A stretch of 38,086 bases of DNA from Sphaerosporella brunnea (GCA_008704415.1 VXIS01000400.1:1-38086), one strand, 5' to 3'; shown: positions 20,431-30,355, numbered from the stretch's first letter. A program made the numbers and translations. Notes: a model not told the origin generated them from the sequence alone.

Positions 20431-21091
20431 CGAAAAAAACCCAACCTCCTCTCGTCCAACACGCGGAGAACCGGGCGGTGGATACCGGCCTCGCGGAGCC
20501 TGGTCCGCAGCGAGGCACGGCCAAAGTCCGCCATCCCGTGTGCCCCTGGCACCGGCTTCGCAAGCTCGTGCAGGTGACGGACAACTGTCAACGTTCGCAT
20601 CTTGCAATAGGTTCCCCAATCCAGAACAGCCACCAGTTACAATTGTCCGCGTCGTCGTAATAGCAGCTTCGGCCGACCCGGATACGGCCGAACCTATCGG
20701 CCGGTGGGGTTACGGGCCAAAACGTGGTCCACTTGACACCGGACATGGTGTTGGGGCGGCGACGAGGGAAGTTCCTCCGCAGCCACAGCTCCTCCTCACT
20801 GGGAGTGGCGGGATGAGCCCCCGTGGTCGGATCCACCGGGTTTGCTGCGGTGGCTGGTGGCGGAAGAGACGGTGCGCGCTGCTCGTGGCTCGAGGAATCG
20901 CAGTCCCCGGTAAGGTCGATCGGATCGGCTGCGGTGCCGGATCCAGTAAACTTCGGCTTCTTGCTGACGCGTGGGCAGGGAGTCGGGTTGTACTCATCGT
21001 CGTCGTCGTCGAGGTCGCAGGATGGGGAACCCGAGCGTTTGTGTGAAGTGTGTGGTGGCGAAGGGTTGTGCGAACCTTTGGGTGTCGTCAT
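20366..21091 (-). CDS. Unrecognised gene with a SUMO-interaction-like motif, partly frameshifted
   Basis: The frame from 21091 gives a disordered, acidic/Ser-rich N-terminus (DLDDDDDEYNPTP) with ADPIDLTGD at about residues 54-62, which matches the hydrophobic-acidic pattern of SUMO-interacting motifs. An ordered Trp-rich segment follows (KWTTFWPVTPPADRFGRIRV, then NWWLFWIG). The frame ends at 20588, but coding flavour continues shifted (HLHELAKPVPGAHGMADFGR to VLDERRLGFF), then shifts again at a seven-T run to DRKYVVISVLRVPV. An intron or two indels are needed. It converges on and overlaps the plus-strand gene at 19836. Family unknown. Confidence 0.5.
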
Positions 21092-21745
21092 GCTGCTGGC
21101 TGCGTGGAAGGATTGTGGCCGAGACCTTGGGGAATGTGGTATTTATATGCCAGACTGCGCGACCCCATTCACGCTCATCGTGGTCCCGCTTGCCATTGAC
21201 GCTGCTGCTCATGATATCACTCGGTGACCCAGCTGCGAGACCGGATAACCAACAATGATTAGCCTAACCGGCTTGATAGCGGCGTCCAAAGCGCTGGTCT
21301 GTAATAGTGCTGAACTCCCCATACGGCTCTCTCCCAACCCCGGCCGAGTGATAACCTCACAGCCCGTCCTAGTCCTGGACGATTTCCCAGTCCCATCTTC
21401 CGTCCGTGTTTCTCCGAGTGCGGCAGCCCCGTACATATGCAGCGCACTGAGCACATTGTGCGATCCCGTTGTCCCTGGCACGCCGAGGCTTGAAATGATC
21501 ACAGAAGATTACGCTGGCGACGCCGCCGGCTGGTTTCACAGGAGCTATTCAAGGCGCTCCACATCACCACATTGACACACGACGAAACGTCACGAGCGCG
21601 CTGAACCGATACTTCCTTCCGACACACAATACCCCGAGAACCAATGCCACGTGTCATTTCCGGCGCCCGTGGACGAACAATCAGCACCGAATAGTTCCTG
21701 AATGGCAATGGTGGCATTGGTGCTCGACGATGAGTGTAAAATACA
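21092..21745. other. No supported gene
   Basis: Frames on both strands under 135 codons without domains. Confidence 0.35.
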
Positions 21746-21800
21746 GGGACCTGACACTCGCCCTGTTCCCCGTGCCAACAGTTCCACAAGGAACCCACCG
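21746..21800 (+). repeat. Flavour-D repeat, copy 3
   Basis: The core CAGGGACCTGACACTCGCCC and GTTCCCCGTGCCAACAG matches the other copies. It lies outside the segmental duplication. Confidence 0.6.
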
Positions 21801-22090
21801 ACCGATGAAGGCGCGAGATGGGGCAGAAGAGGCAACCGGGCGGCTGGCAGTAGTGGCGGAGTCAGCGGCAGTGGCAGCCGCACCCTCGGCGCGGAGACGT
21901 CAGCTGAGGTAGAGGTGGCGGGGGAAGCGATGGTAGGAGAGGCGGAACCAGAGCCACCAGCAACGGCCTGCTCGAACAGGAACTTCTCTCTCGTCAATTG
22001 GAACTTCTCCGACTGTATTTCGAGTGAGACCGCTTCCTCCTCCTCCCTCTTTACCGCATTGCAAGGCCTGCGGCCAGCTGCGTCCTCGAG
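21800..22090 (-). pseudogene. Short charged coiled-coil fragment, retroelement gag-like
   Basis: The minus strand reads VKREEEEAVSLEIQSEKFQL then TREKFLFEQAVAGG, similar in spacing to the coiled coil of the 29-kb gag remnant (VQLEREQVLLEREKVQF). A Pro/Leu/Ser-rich tail follows. Similarity of coiled coils can be convergent, so homology is only suggested. Confidence 0.3.
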
Positions 22091-22197
22091 GACAGGCCGC
22101 TATCATCCGCTGGTCTGCGGCTTGACAGTTAGCAAAGAGTGTCGTCAATAGGAGCCTACCACGGACATACCGTTCGCTCGAACGAACATAAAAAAAC

Positions 22198-22265
22198 AAG
22201 AACCTTACATTCGCCCTGTTCTCCGTGGAAACAGGTGTTCCCTGTGAAGGAACACAGCCCACGGA
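22198..22265 (+). repeat. Flavour-D repeat, copy 4
   Basis: GAACCTTACATTCGCCCTG, TTCTCCGTGGAAACAG and CCCACGGACCGA match the family core. Equivalent to the D copies in duplication copy 1. Confidence 0.6.
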
Positions 22266-23227
22266 CCGAGAGCGATGTGCGCGATCCATCTGCGACCGCC
22301 TGTGAATGTTTTTAGCTTTCTGCCACATGAAGAAGTTGTGGCAACTGGTCAAGCGCGCGTCCCACCAAGCTAACTTCCTGATAGCGTGTAAATTGTGCGT
22401 GGGATAAACGGACCATTCAACGGCATCCACAGGATGTCAAAAGGGAATGGCAGCATGAAAGAAGGAAGGGTGTGAAGAGGGGTGTGCTATCCCCTTGCCA
22501 GTCGCAGCATGTGAAGAAAAAGAAAGCTGAGGTGGGAGTCATGATACGAACAGCGGGATCGATAGTGAGGCTGAAGGAGATTTGACGCGTCGCGGCTGAG
22601 GAAGTTCGCAAACACATATCTGCTCGCGCGCCTTTTCTGGTGTCAGTCAAGGTCAAGGGGCGGCGTACTTGAACGCGTACTCCCCAGGATGTTTGCGGGA
22701 GCAAAGAAGAGCCGCGATGAGGTGTATACAGTAGCAGGTGATCCGGCACGGTGCCGCAATGTGCCTGAGAGGAAGCATGAGTGTCGCTCGTTGTAATGTT
22801 TTGAGATCTCGACTGTTGGTGGTCGAAGGTTCTTCTTGTTCACTCGGCCCCGCGACGGCAAGAAAAAATTGCTTCTTCAGCCGGGAAGATTCGAGCCTCC
22901 ACCTTCACAACGCTTAAATCTGGGACATGTTGACGCGCTGTTCGTGACTTTGGTTTGATCGCCCGCAGTGCCCAGCAAGTTTGTAACTGCCAGCGAGAAA
23001 TTCAAATGCACTGAGTTCCTCGCAGACGGCTCCATGGCCGACGTCCAGACAGTCCAGTTGTCTCTCTGTGCCATACCGTCACGCTGGCAGTGGGCATGAG
23101 CCTCCTTGGCTATCGACGCGTTCGGGCAATCCCATAGTTTCGCAGGGTGTACGGCACAAGGTGGTGGCGGTGCGAGCGGCAGATTGATGGTGTTCATCCG
23201 CGCTCTCTTTCATGGCCCCATCTAGAC

Positions 23228-23615
23228 AGAGCTGTGCACGGGGCGACGGGTTGGGGCATGACGGGGTGGATCGGGGCGCGGCGAGGTGGCGCGGGGTGCG
23301 ACGGGTTACATCGGGGCGGCATCGGGGCGGCAGCGAGGGGAGAGTGATATATGCCGGGCATTCAGCGCCGCTACGCTTGACAGTCCAAGTGGCGGAAAAG
23401 GCGCTCATCTAAGATCACGGCCGAACGAGGTATCCAAGGAGCGCATCCCGATGTCGTCGATAGGCTGTACGCGAGTTCGGGGTATTCGGGGTCTCACGAG
23501 GTGGCCGGGGTTCCGGCGGGGTGGCCGGGGCAGCGACGAGGTGGCCGGGGCGGCGCGGCGAGGCGGAGAAAGCCTCGCCCGACCCCGATGCACCTCGTCG
23601 AGCCTCGTGCCGCTT
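23228..23615 (+). repeat. Flavour-C GC-rich island, copy 2, inside duplication copy 2
   Basis: It starts AGAGCTGTGCACGGGGCGAC and is made of CGGGG-type iterations in two blocks separated by non-repetitive sequence (about 23345-23490). The second block shares GGTGGCC.GGG.CAGC.ACG with copy 3. Duplication copy 1 reads straight through (CCCATCTAG then TATCCTACC), so it is close to an empty site. Confidence 0.7.
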
Positions 23616-24030
23616 CGTACCACCTACATGTCCCGGTCAGCGATACCAACCAGGCGAATTCGATGCAACGCCCTACAACTGCATGTGAGGCATATCACCA
23701 GATTGGTCCCTGGACAAAGCATCAGTGAAGCTTCGGGGACGTCGGGTTGCAGAGAAATACGGCGACAGTCGCCTTAGCGCAATCTCGCCATGAGTCGGAA
23801 TCTGCTCAACCGCAAAAACCCATCACGCTGAATCGTTGCCTGTTCCACCTGAGTGTCATACGGAGGTGAAAGTACGATTCTATCGACGGAACGGCGTACG
23901 TGAAGTCATTTCCGTTTCACTGTTTCAGTTGCGGAACCTCAATATGAGGGCCTTCCAAGCGTAACATTGGACCCACAAGACCATGATCCCTTCACCCCGC
24001 AGGGCACTTGACAATATGGAATGCATAGAA

Positions 24031-24750
24031 TGATCATCGACAATCGGGCTTCAACCGCTCCTGAACTCTGCAAGCCTGAAAACATCGCTGCCAGCCAGCC
24101 GACACGGAAACGGGTAACCAAACAACACGGAACATGATGTGCTTCAACAATAACTTGCGTCAACACCGCTCCTCAGCAGCAGCAGCTAGCATCATCATAA
24201 TGATTGGCATGCCGCTATTGACCGTGATCGTTGGCATTTCCCACTGTCCGTCATCCTCAACATCGGCATGCAACTAGTCTTTGTTGTGGTCCTCGAATTC
24301 ATTCTGTCGCGCCGATGCTCCGATTCTCCACTCCGATCTGTCTTCTATATTCTGTCGTCCTTCGTCCCTCGTCTTCGACTTCTCTCGCGCTGATCATGCC
24401 ATTATCGATTACTCAATAGCCGGGATGATCGTGCCGAGGTAGGTTTTGAAGTCGCCGGAGTCTTCGAGGTTCGTTCGCTGGGATCGTGTAGAGGTCCCTC
24501 TTTACGTCGAAATTAGTCCATTGAATGCAAAGGAGAATTCTCAAAACGTTGAGACCGCGAGCTTGAATATAGAGGCTGATGTGGCACGCAGTCAGCAGCG
24601 TTCACGATATGGAAAACCTGCTGCATCGTGACAATCGTGTTAATTTCAAACCGGCATTGCTTCGAGTTCGATGCAATCATATCGAGCCTTGAATCGGCGT
24701 AACCTTAGCAGCAGCAGCCATCAAACCATCTCTACGGACCGTGCAAACCC
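24031..24750. other. No supported gene
   Basis: CT-rich and mixed sequence with only short frames. No domain or splice model found. Confidence 0.35.
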
Positions 24751-24850
24751 TTCTGCTGCGATCGTAGAGCGGTATGTAGGTAGTGGAAGACCGTAGAGAA
24801 CGGTTGTATAACGGCGGAGAAGATATGCCGTCCAAGCGCCAGGAAAATGG
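24751..24850 (+). repeat. Dispersed repeat E, copy 1
   Basis: It shares GTAGAGCGGTATGTAGGTAG, AGAGAACGGTTGTATA and GCCGTCCAAGCGCCA with 28160-28295 in direct orientation. The second copy has extra bases inserted. Nature unknown. Confidence 0.65.
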
Positions 24851-25520
24851 CATGCTGAAGGCAGACATAGACCTATTTATCGCACAGAGGTTTTCGTTAG
24901 ACAGTAAGCAGCGGACACCGTATAGATGGTAGTCAAAGGGTACGAAGTCGCGGGGACCAAAGTTCAGAGCGAACGCTGGGGCCAGTCGCGCCATCTGCGC
25001 CTGGACCGTGACCCCAATAATCAATTTAGTGCCCATCTGCGCCTGGCTCTTGCTGTCAGACCCGCCGGTGACTGGTATAGACCCGCCCCCTGTACTCCTC
25101 GTGTCCAAAAGTGGCGCCTTCCATGCATGCCTGTATCATACGCTGCGTTCGTTGCCAGTACGTGAAAATGAGCGATGATTTCACAGACTCCGCTACTGTA
25201 AAATACAACTCTTCCCGGGTAGCTGTTTGCCCCGCTTGTCCCATGCTCATCAGCTGTATGTGTATGCATCCCAATACTTGTAGGTGCCAGGTTTTTGTGT
25301 GGCCGGAGGGCTGTCTTCGTTTCAAGGGCAACAATTTATTCATGTCCGCAATTCCTGTGTTCCGTAGTTAACCACTTCATCAGGCCACCAGCCGCTTGCG
25401 AAATCATAACTGATTTCAACAGCTGACTTTGTGCCTGGCGACGACTTACCCGAGAGCAGTCCTAATCCCTCACGGTTGGAATTTCTGGTTTCGCTGGGCC
25501 CTCAGGATCTGGTGGTACGG
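24851..25520. other. No supported gene
   Basis: Short frames on both strands, no motif. Confidence 0.35.
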
Positions 25521-25522
25521 AG

Positions 25523-25853
25523 ATCTGCAATGCGATTCTCCAAATATCGTGCAGGCGGCTATAAACCTGCAGCCCGGTTGAAATTTCCCCGACTTCAACA
25601 ACGTGCCGGCGGCGCAGAAAGCGGTGGTAGATGCGTGCGAAGTGGTGGGGACCCTGGTTGATTATATTCCCACAATACAATTGCGCCGCAATCACGGATT
25701 GTTGCCAAACGTGTCCCCGTAACCGCAGGTTTGGATGAGGATTCCAACGCTTCTGCAAGAACCTCGCGGAGTCTTGAGGGACGTTAGGGTGAATTTGAAG
25801 TGCACGATGCGGGAGGGTGCAATACCGGGGAGAGTGTATCTGCAGTGCTTGCG
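25523..25853 (+). pseudogene. Weak coding remnant, unrecognised
   Basis: One plus frame reads DLQCDSPNIVQAAINLQPG, stop, NFPDFNNVPAAQKAVVDACE, then VVGTLVDYIPTIQL, stop, and an Arg/Leu-rich end (MRIPTLLQEPRGVLRDVRV). Two in-frame stops in about 110 codons suggest a fragment of a lost gene. It may be chance. Confidence 0.25.
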
Positions 25854-25879
25854 GGCATAGTGCTTGCAACCTGTCAAAA

Positions 25880-26260
25880 ATTACCGAGAGAACGATGTTG
25901 TTGTCTTCGCTTGACTATTTCCAGCGGGGTACCTCGCCCAATAAATAGATGTATCTAGTGGAAAAAACCTTTCATCCACCAAACATCCGAAAATTACCGA
26001 GGTAAAACACCACCGCAACGCTTCGCAAATTTCGCAGGCTCCGGAAATCCGATCCGAATCGGATTCCGTGACGCATCCAAATCCCAACACTTCCCCTCGT
26101 CGCGGAATCCGATTCAAGAACACGGTAAACAAATGACGCAGAAAGACAACCGAAAAAACACAATCCAGGGGGCCCCCTTAAACCTCATAACCGTACAAAA
26201 CCCAGTGGGAAAAAACCGCGGACATAGGAGGAAGAGTACTCCCCTAAACAAGCAACCAAA
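25880..26260 (-). other. Possible 3' LTR region of a minus-strand copia fragment
   Basis: Directly downstream (minus strand) of the RNase H tail at 26274 there is TTTAGGGGAG, like a polypurine tract, then sequence with CACTGGGTTTTG and TTATGAGGTTTAAG, phrases often seen in copia LTRs. No second LTR is in the window, so this is inference. Confidence 0.3.
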
Positions 26261-26273
26261 ACACAATCTAAAC

Positions 26274-26480
26274 CTAATCGGACTTCCTTCGTTTCGACAC
26301 ATTCTCCAACTCTTGAACTGCATCCCATGAAGTCATTCCAAGCCCATGCATATGCTTCCTGTGCGATTCTCGTGGTACACTCTTCGTAAGAATATCGGCG
26401 ATCATTTCGTTGGTCGGAAGGTATCGTAATTGAATTAGATTACGTTCGGTGGCCCAAATTCCACCACAACCGCCCCAGTA
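26274..26480 (-). pseudogene. Copia RNase H C-terminal fragment, minus strand
   Basis: The frame ends RNLIQLRYLPTNEMIADILT then KSVPRESHRKHMHGLGM, the standard end of copia RNase H (xYxPTxEMxADxLTK). The rest of pol is missing: upstream is the 188-bp tandem repeat region. It is a different family from the 1740-6827 element, judged by the sequence of this motif. Confidence 0.8.
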
Positions 26481-26581
26481 ATATGTTCGGCTGGGAGTCC
26501 GATGGCGGGATTGAGTCGATGTAGCGATATAGGTATTCCTCATCGGCGACATCCCCACTTTCGTCACCTTCAACCTCGCAG

Positions 26582-27062
26582 CCCCTGTCTTGGCTCTGCC
26601 TGCTCGATCGCGCTTTTCGCCTTCGCACGCCGGAGAATTATCCGCACGGACGCCTCAACAACGCCACCGGGCCCAAACTCTCGAACCCACTCGGTTGCCG
26701 CAAATGATCATGTTGCTGGTCGACCAGCTCCTGCTTTTGATGCAGCAGCTGCAGTTTTTTCTCCTCCAGTCCCCGTTTTGGCTCCGCCTGCTCGATCGCG
26801 CTTTTCGCCTTCGCACGCGGGAGAATTATCCGCACGGCCGGCTCAACAACGCCACCGCGCCCAAACTATGGAACCCACTCGGTTGCCGCCAATGATGATG
26901 TTGCTGGTCGACCAGCTCCTGCTTTTGATGCAGCAGCTGCAGTTTTTTCTCCTCCAGTGCCTGTTTTGGCTCCGCCTGCTCGATTGCACGTTTCGCCTTC
27001 GCACGCCTGAGAATTATCCGCACGGCCACAACGCCACCGCGCCCAAACTCTCGAAACCACTC
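26582..27062. repeat. 188-bp tandem repeat, about 2.6 copies
   Basis: The same block (GGCTC.GCCTGCTCGAT to TTTTTTCTCCTCCAGT) recurs at an exact 188-bp offset twice (anchors 26594, 26782, 26970). The third copy is shortened. Because 188 is not a multiple of three, each copy shifts frame. On the minus strand each copy encodes a coiled coil (LEEKKLQLLHQKQELVDQQH). Confidence 0.9.
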
Positions 27063-27460
27063 GGTTGGGAATAGTAGGCGCAATAACGCGCGGAACCTGT
27101 CGCGCCATGTTGGGCGCACAAACGTCGAACCGAGTTCCTCGTTGGATATCGGCATTTGTCGCTCAAAGCCGGACTGCAAATCGCAAGCAAGACCGCGCGC
27201 TGCTGTTGTCGTGATGACTCGCCTTGCGAGTTGCCGATGAGACCCGCGTCGTTGTCGCCGTGTGCGTGAATTGCGTACGGCGCGTCGCCGGTAATTTCGC
27301 TGGAGGTAGTTTGTGGTGTCATGTGATCCACAGCAGCAAGTCCCTTACCGTGTCGTGACTCCGCGAGGGTTGTTGGGTGGAAACGGGGTCGCGTCAGGGG
27401 CTGACTGCCGCCGACGACAGATGTAAGAACCACCTCGATGTTTGCTTCACTGGATAGCAC
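26640..27460 (-). pseudogene. Decayed coiled-coil gene over the 188-bp repeats
   Basis: The minus strand from 27460 reads MLSSEANIEVVLTSVVGG through TPQTTSSEITGDAPYAIHAH. A frame change near 27185 leads to SGFERQMPISNEELGSTFVR and TWRDRFRALLRLLFPTEWF, then enters the repeat-encoded coiled coil. The ATG is plausible, but the frameshift and out-of-frame repeats break it. Its coiled coil and proximity to copia debris suggest a gag-like origin, unproven. Confidence 0.4.
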
Positions 27461-27632
27461 TCACTATGGAAGACGGCGAATCTTACAACGTTGTGTGGCG
27501 AGATGCGGTCGAAAAGCCTCACTCTCCATGCAATCAGCGGTTTCTTCCCATCTGGGCACGTCCCGCTGGCCTCTTCTCCAACCCCGAAACTGATCGCAAG
27601 CGGACCATAGCGTATTCCGCACTGGACGCAGC

Positions 27633-27800
27633 TTGTTTTCCTCTGCTCCTACCGCGGCACACATGCAAGCTGCTAAACCAGTTCTTCGCTTCTTGAAAGG
27701 AACCCGCGAGCTGGTTGAATCAGGCCAAATCACGATCCTCCACATCGACGGCAAAAGCAAGTTTGCGGATATGTGTACCAAGGGGTGTCATTATTGTCAA
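27633..27800 (+). pseudogene. Copia RT/RNase H fragment with internal deletion, plus strand
   Basis: HMQAAKPVLRFLKGTRE matches the block that links copia RT to RNase H. It is followed after only a few residues by ILHIDGKSKFADMCTKG, the RNase H C-terminus (HxxGKxxxADxxTKG). About 130 residues of RNase H, including its first acidic residues, are deleted. It is in opposite orientation to the fragment at 26274. Confidence 0.75.
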
Positions 27801-27885
27801 TATCTGCACCAACAGAGCCCACCGAACTGCTGCTACCACCCCGCCTGCTCTATACCTTTTTAGCAGCGATCAACCCATCTATACG

Positions 27886-27909
27886 GGCCCTAGAAAGCAG
27901 TCTAGGGCC
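27886..27909. repeat. Perfect 9-bp stem hairpin
   Basis: GGCCCTAGA and TCTAGGGCC pair around a 6-nt loop. It overlaps the left end of the MITE that starts at 27904. Confidence 0.7.
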
Positions 27910-28160
27910 GCTCAGACAGGCGTTTCTGACCCGTTTATACCAATTTGAAACTGACTGTTTATCCGGCTCTATAAACCGTTCTGTTGCAACGCCTTTTTAG
28001 CCATTACTACACGTTTATACGATCGATAATCGACCTGGAGCATGAAGTAAGAACGGTTGCTATTGGGCTCCAATTACGAGTGCTCATCCAGAACCGGCCG
28101 AAACCGGCGGTATATCTGGAAACGTGATCAAAAAGAATAAACGCTTGTCTGAGCGGCCCT
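27904..28160. mobile_element. Short inverted-repeat element (MITE-like), 257 bp
   Basis: Left arm AGGGCCGCTCAGACAGGCGT and right arm (reverse complement) AGGGCCGCTCAGACAAGCGT match at 22 of 24 terminal positions. The interior has several GTTTATAC/CTATAAAC-like words. TCT occurs at both flanks, a possible 3-bp target duplication. It abuts dispersed repeat E on the right. Confidence 0.7.
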
Positions 28161-28295
28161 TCTGCTTCGATTGTAGAGCGGTATGTAGGTAGTGGAAGCG
28201 CGTCGAGAACGGTTGTATAGCGGTCGAGAGGATATGGACATGGAGGAACGTTTCGTTCGATATGCTAAGCCGTCCAAGCGCCAAGAAAATGGTCG
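28160..28295 (+). repeat. Dispersed repeat E, copy 2
   Basis: Matches 24751-24850, with about 35 bp extra between the AGCGGT and GCCGTCCAAG blocks. Confidence 0.65.
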
Positions 28296-28299
28296 TGAT

Positions 28300-28580
28300 T
28301 TCAGGATGGACTGAGCGTGGTAGAAGCGCGCAGAGGTCGGTTGTAGAGCTGTATGAGGATGCGGTTGTTGACCCCGCAGATGTGGGCTTCGTGGGTGAAG
28401 GCAGTGCCGGTGTGCAGTAGCGGAGTGGATTGAGTAACGTCACAACAGCAAAAGTGTTGATTTCAACATCTCGGTGTGGTGGGAAACCGGTTAGATAAGA
28501 AATAGATCAGATCACTGGTATTGCTATCTTCAGCTGGTTATATCATTTGCCCATGGCCGAGTTTAGAAAACGTATATCTC
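28300..28580. other. No supported gene
   Basis: Nothing beyond short frames. Confidence 0.35.
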
Positions 28581-28582
28581 AC

Positions 28583-28775
28583 AGAGTGAGATCCAGGCAT
28601 TGAACATTTCCCATAATTGAAGCGCGAAGTTCCCACCAAGGTTTCCAACAAGCCTCATCCCCCCGAGTGACATCTACGCGTAGAACGTTTTTGATAATTG
28701 AAGCACGATGATCCACGCGAGCCCCATTCCACCAGAGTGAGATCTACGCGTACAAGACTTCCGATAATTGAAGCA
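28583..28775 (+). repeat. Three-unit promoter-type repeat with ACGCGT palindromes
   Basis: GAGTGA(G/C)ATC then TAATTGAAGC recurs three times at about 70-80 bp. Units 2 and 3 contain TCTACGCGTA (ACGCGT at about 28676 and 28748), the core of the fungal cell-cycle MCB/MBF site. The array lies about 240 bp upstream of the gag-like ORF at 29017. Confidence 0.55.
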
Positions 28776-29016
28776 CCGCCTTCCCCACTTGCCCCCTTCC
28801 TCTTTCCCACTACTCACTTCACCTCTCTCTCACTTCACATATCCCACTCACGACGAAAACGTCAGAAACGAAAACCTACAGACGCAATCTGCATTGTCCC
28901 CGTATAATGAACTCAACGGATTGCGCATGAATGGCGACTATGTTGAACACAGTCCGGTTGTTTTTCTGCTTTCACTGATCATCTGATCGGGCGCATTTCA
29001 TGTCTAACATGAGCAG

Positions 29017-30355
29017 ATGGGAAACTCGACATACCAAGAACTCTTTGCGGCGCTCGGGGTCGACCCCGCCCAAATCCCCAACCTGCTCAAGGTGCTGGAG
29101 CTCTACTTGCTCAATGACCAGGAGTGGGTGTCCAACAGGGGAAACCACACAACGTGGAGCTCAGTGTTGGTGGAGCGTTTGATGGCGAGCAAAGCGAGTA
29201 CCACCAACGAGTGGTTCAAGACGGTCATCGAGCTTGCGTACGTTCCGAGTCGTTTTGGTTCACACAACCATCATCGCTGATGCAAATCGATGCTGTAGGG
29301 AGCAGTTAGGCGTCGACACTATAGACATTGAGCTCCCCGCTTTGCACGCGCTCCACCTTGTAGCTAAGGCGAAGCGCGACAAAGCGGCAGCCAAGAAGCT
29401 GGCCGCCGAGAGGGAGCTAGCAGCTGCCAATACACCTGTGGACGCCGGCCACCAGAAGATAGCTGTAGCTGGGGTTCGCTCCGAGGGGGCTACCCTCGAG
29501 GCCGACGCCGCCCAGACTCGCCCCGATGCCGCAGACCAGCGGAGGCTGGTCGTTGAACTCCGCACCAAGGGAGGGCTCCTTCACGGGGAAGCTGGCCGCC
29601 GGCGTTGCGATCCGGCAAAGGAGGAGCAGCAACTTATCGCACTCAAAAAAGAGGCGGCAAAAGTCCAATTGGAGAGAGAGCAGGTTCTATTGGAGAGAGA
29701 GAAGGTCCAATTTGCGAGAGAGAGGTTCACGTCCTCGGACTGGATCCTCGACACTGGCGCTTCTTCTCACATAACTGGTAATCGCCAGCTATTCTCCGCC
29801 TACAAGGAATACTCTCCGGAGGAGCACATTGTTCGAACCGCCAACAACCAAGTAGTCTCGGCAGCTTGTGTTGGCACCGTACCCATCCATCTCGGCAGAA
29901 AAACGTTCCTCCTTCGCTCCGTCCTGCATGTCCCGGCTTGCGGTAATAACAATCTGCAGAGCATCCTTCAACTTCTTCTCAAGCTCATGAAGATCAACTT
30001 TGATAAAGACAGAGCCTTCGATTGTTGCGATGTGGGCACCGCTTACGTCAAGAAAGATCTCTTTGTATTACGGTGCTACCACCCTGACGAATCAGCGACC
30101 GACAATGATTACCCCGTTGTGTTTGCAGCTATCTCAGCTAGACAGAATCCTAAAGACATACTGCTTTGGCATGCTCGTCTTGGTCATCTCAGTCTACCGG
30201 CAGTCAAACGTGCCTGCTCCCTTGTGGAAGGGTTAACGTTGCATGCCCGAAGCCGCGCCTCCGGTAGTAGTACCGAGGTTGCTGACGAACAGGTCGCCGC
30301 GCATCCACAACGCCCGCGTCGTTTTCCGGCCGTGAGCGGGGCCCCTCGAAGGTAA
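29017..30355 (+). pseudogene. Gag coiled-coil fused to copia protease and truncated GAG-pre-integrase
   Basis: A first frame (29017-29230; MGNSTYQELFAALGVDPAQI) passes by a frameshift near 29230 into the 29234 frame (TFRVVLVHTTIIADANRCC). A long charged coiled coil follows (AKAKRDKAAAKKLAAERELA to REQVLLEREKVQFARERF). Without any CCHC knuckle it runs straight into protease WILDTGASSHITG (DTGA at 29750-29761). A GAG-pre-integrase HxxLxH site (LLWHARLGHLS, about 30160) is present but its CxxC half, integrase, RT and RNase H are gone. The stop at 30355 lies in unrelated sequence. The N-terminal part has a homologue on the minus strand near 32.6 kb. Confidence 0.75.

Larger units (their letters stand above)
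22121..24030 (+). repeat. Segmental direct duplication, copy 2
   Basis: Collinear with 18331-19650 but longer, because of a flavour-C island (23228-23615), about 100 bp extra near 22970-23100 and other indels. Its right end (GGAATGCATAGAA) is where copy 1 meets a flavour-A island. Confidence 0.75.

Noticed and set aside
20125..20619. 164-codon minus-strand ORF
   Set aside because: Lower half is antisense to the acidic exon of the plus-strand gene, giving Ser/Pro-rich translation. The other minus frame has better coding flavour.
23286..23777. 163-codon plus-strand ORF
   Set aside because: Composition-driven Gly/Arg-rich frame through a flavour-C island.
26502..27074. 190-codon plus-strand ORF
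   Set aside because: It is the antisense of the 188-bp tandem repeat, whose minus strand encodes the more convincing coiled coil.
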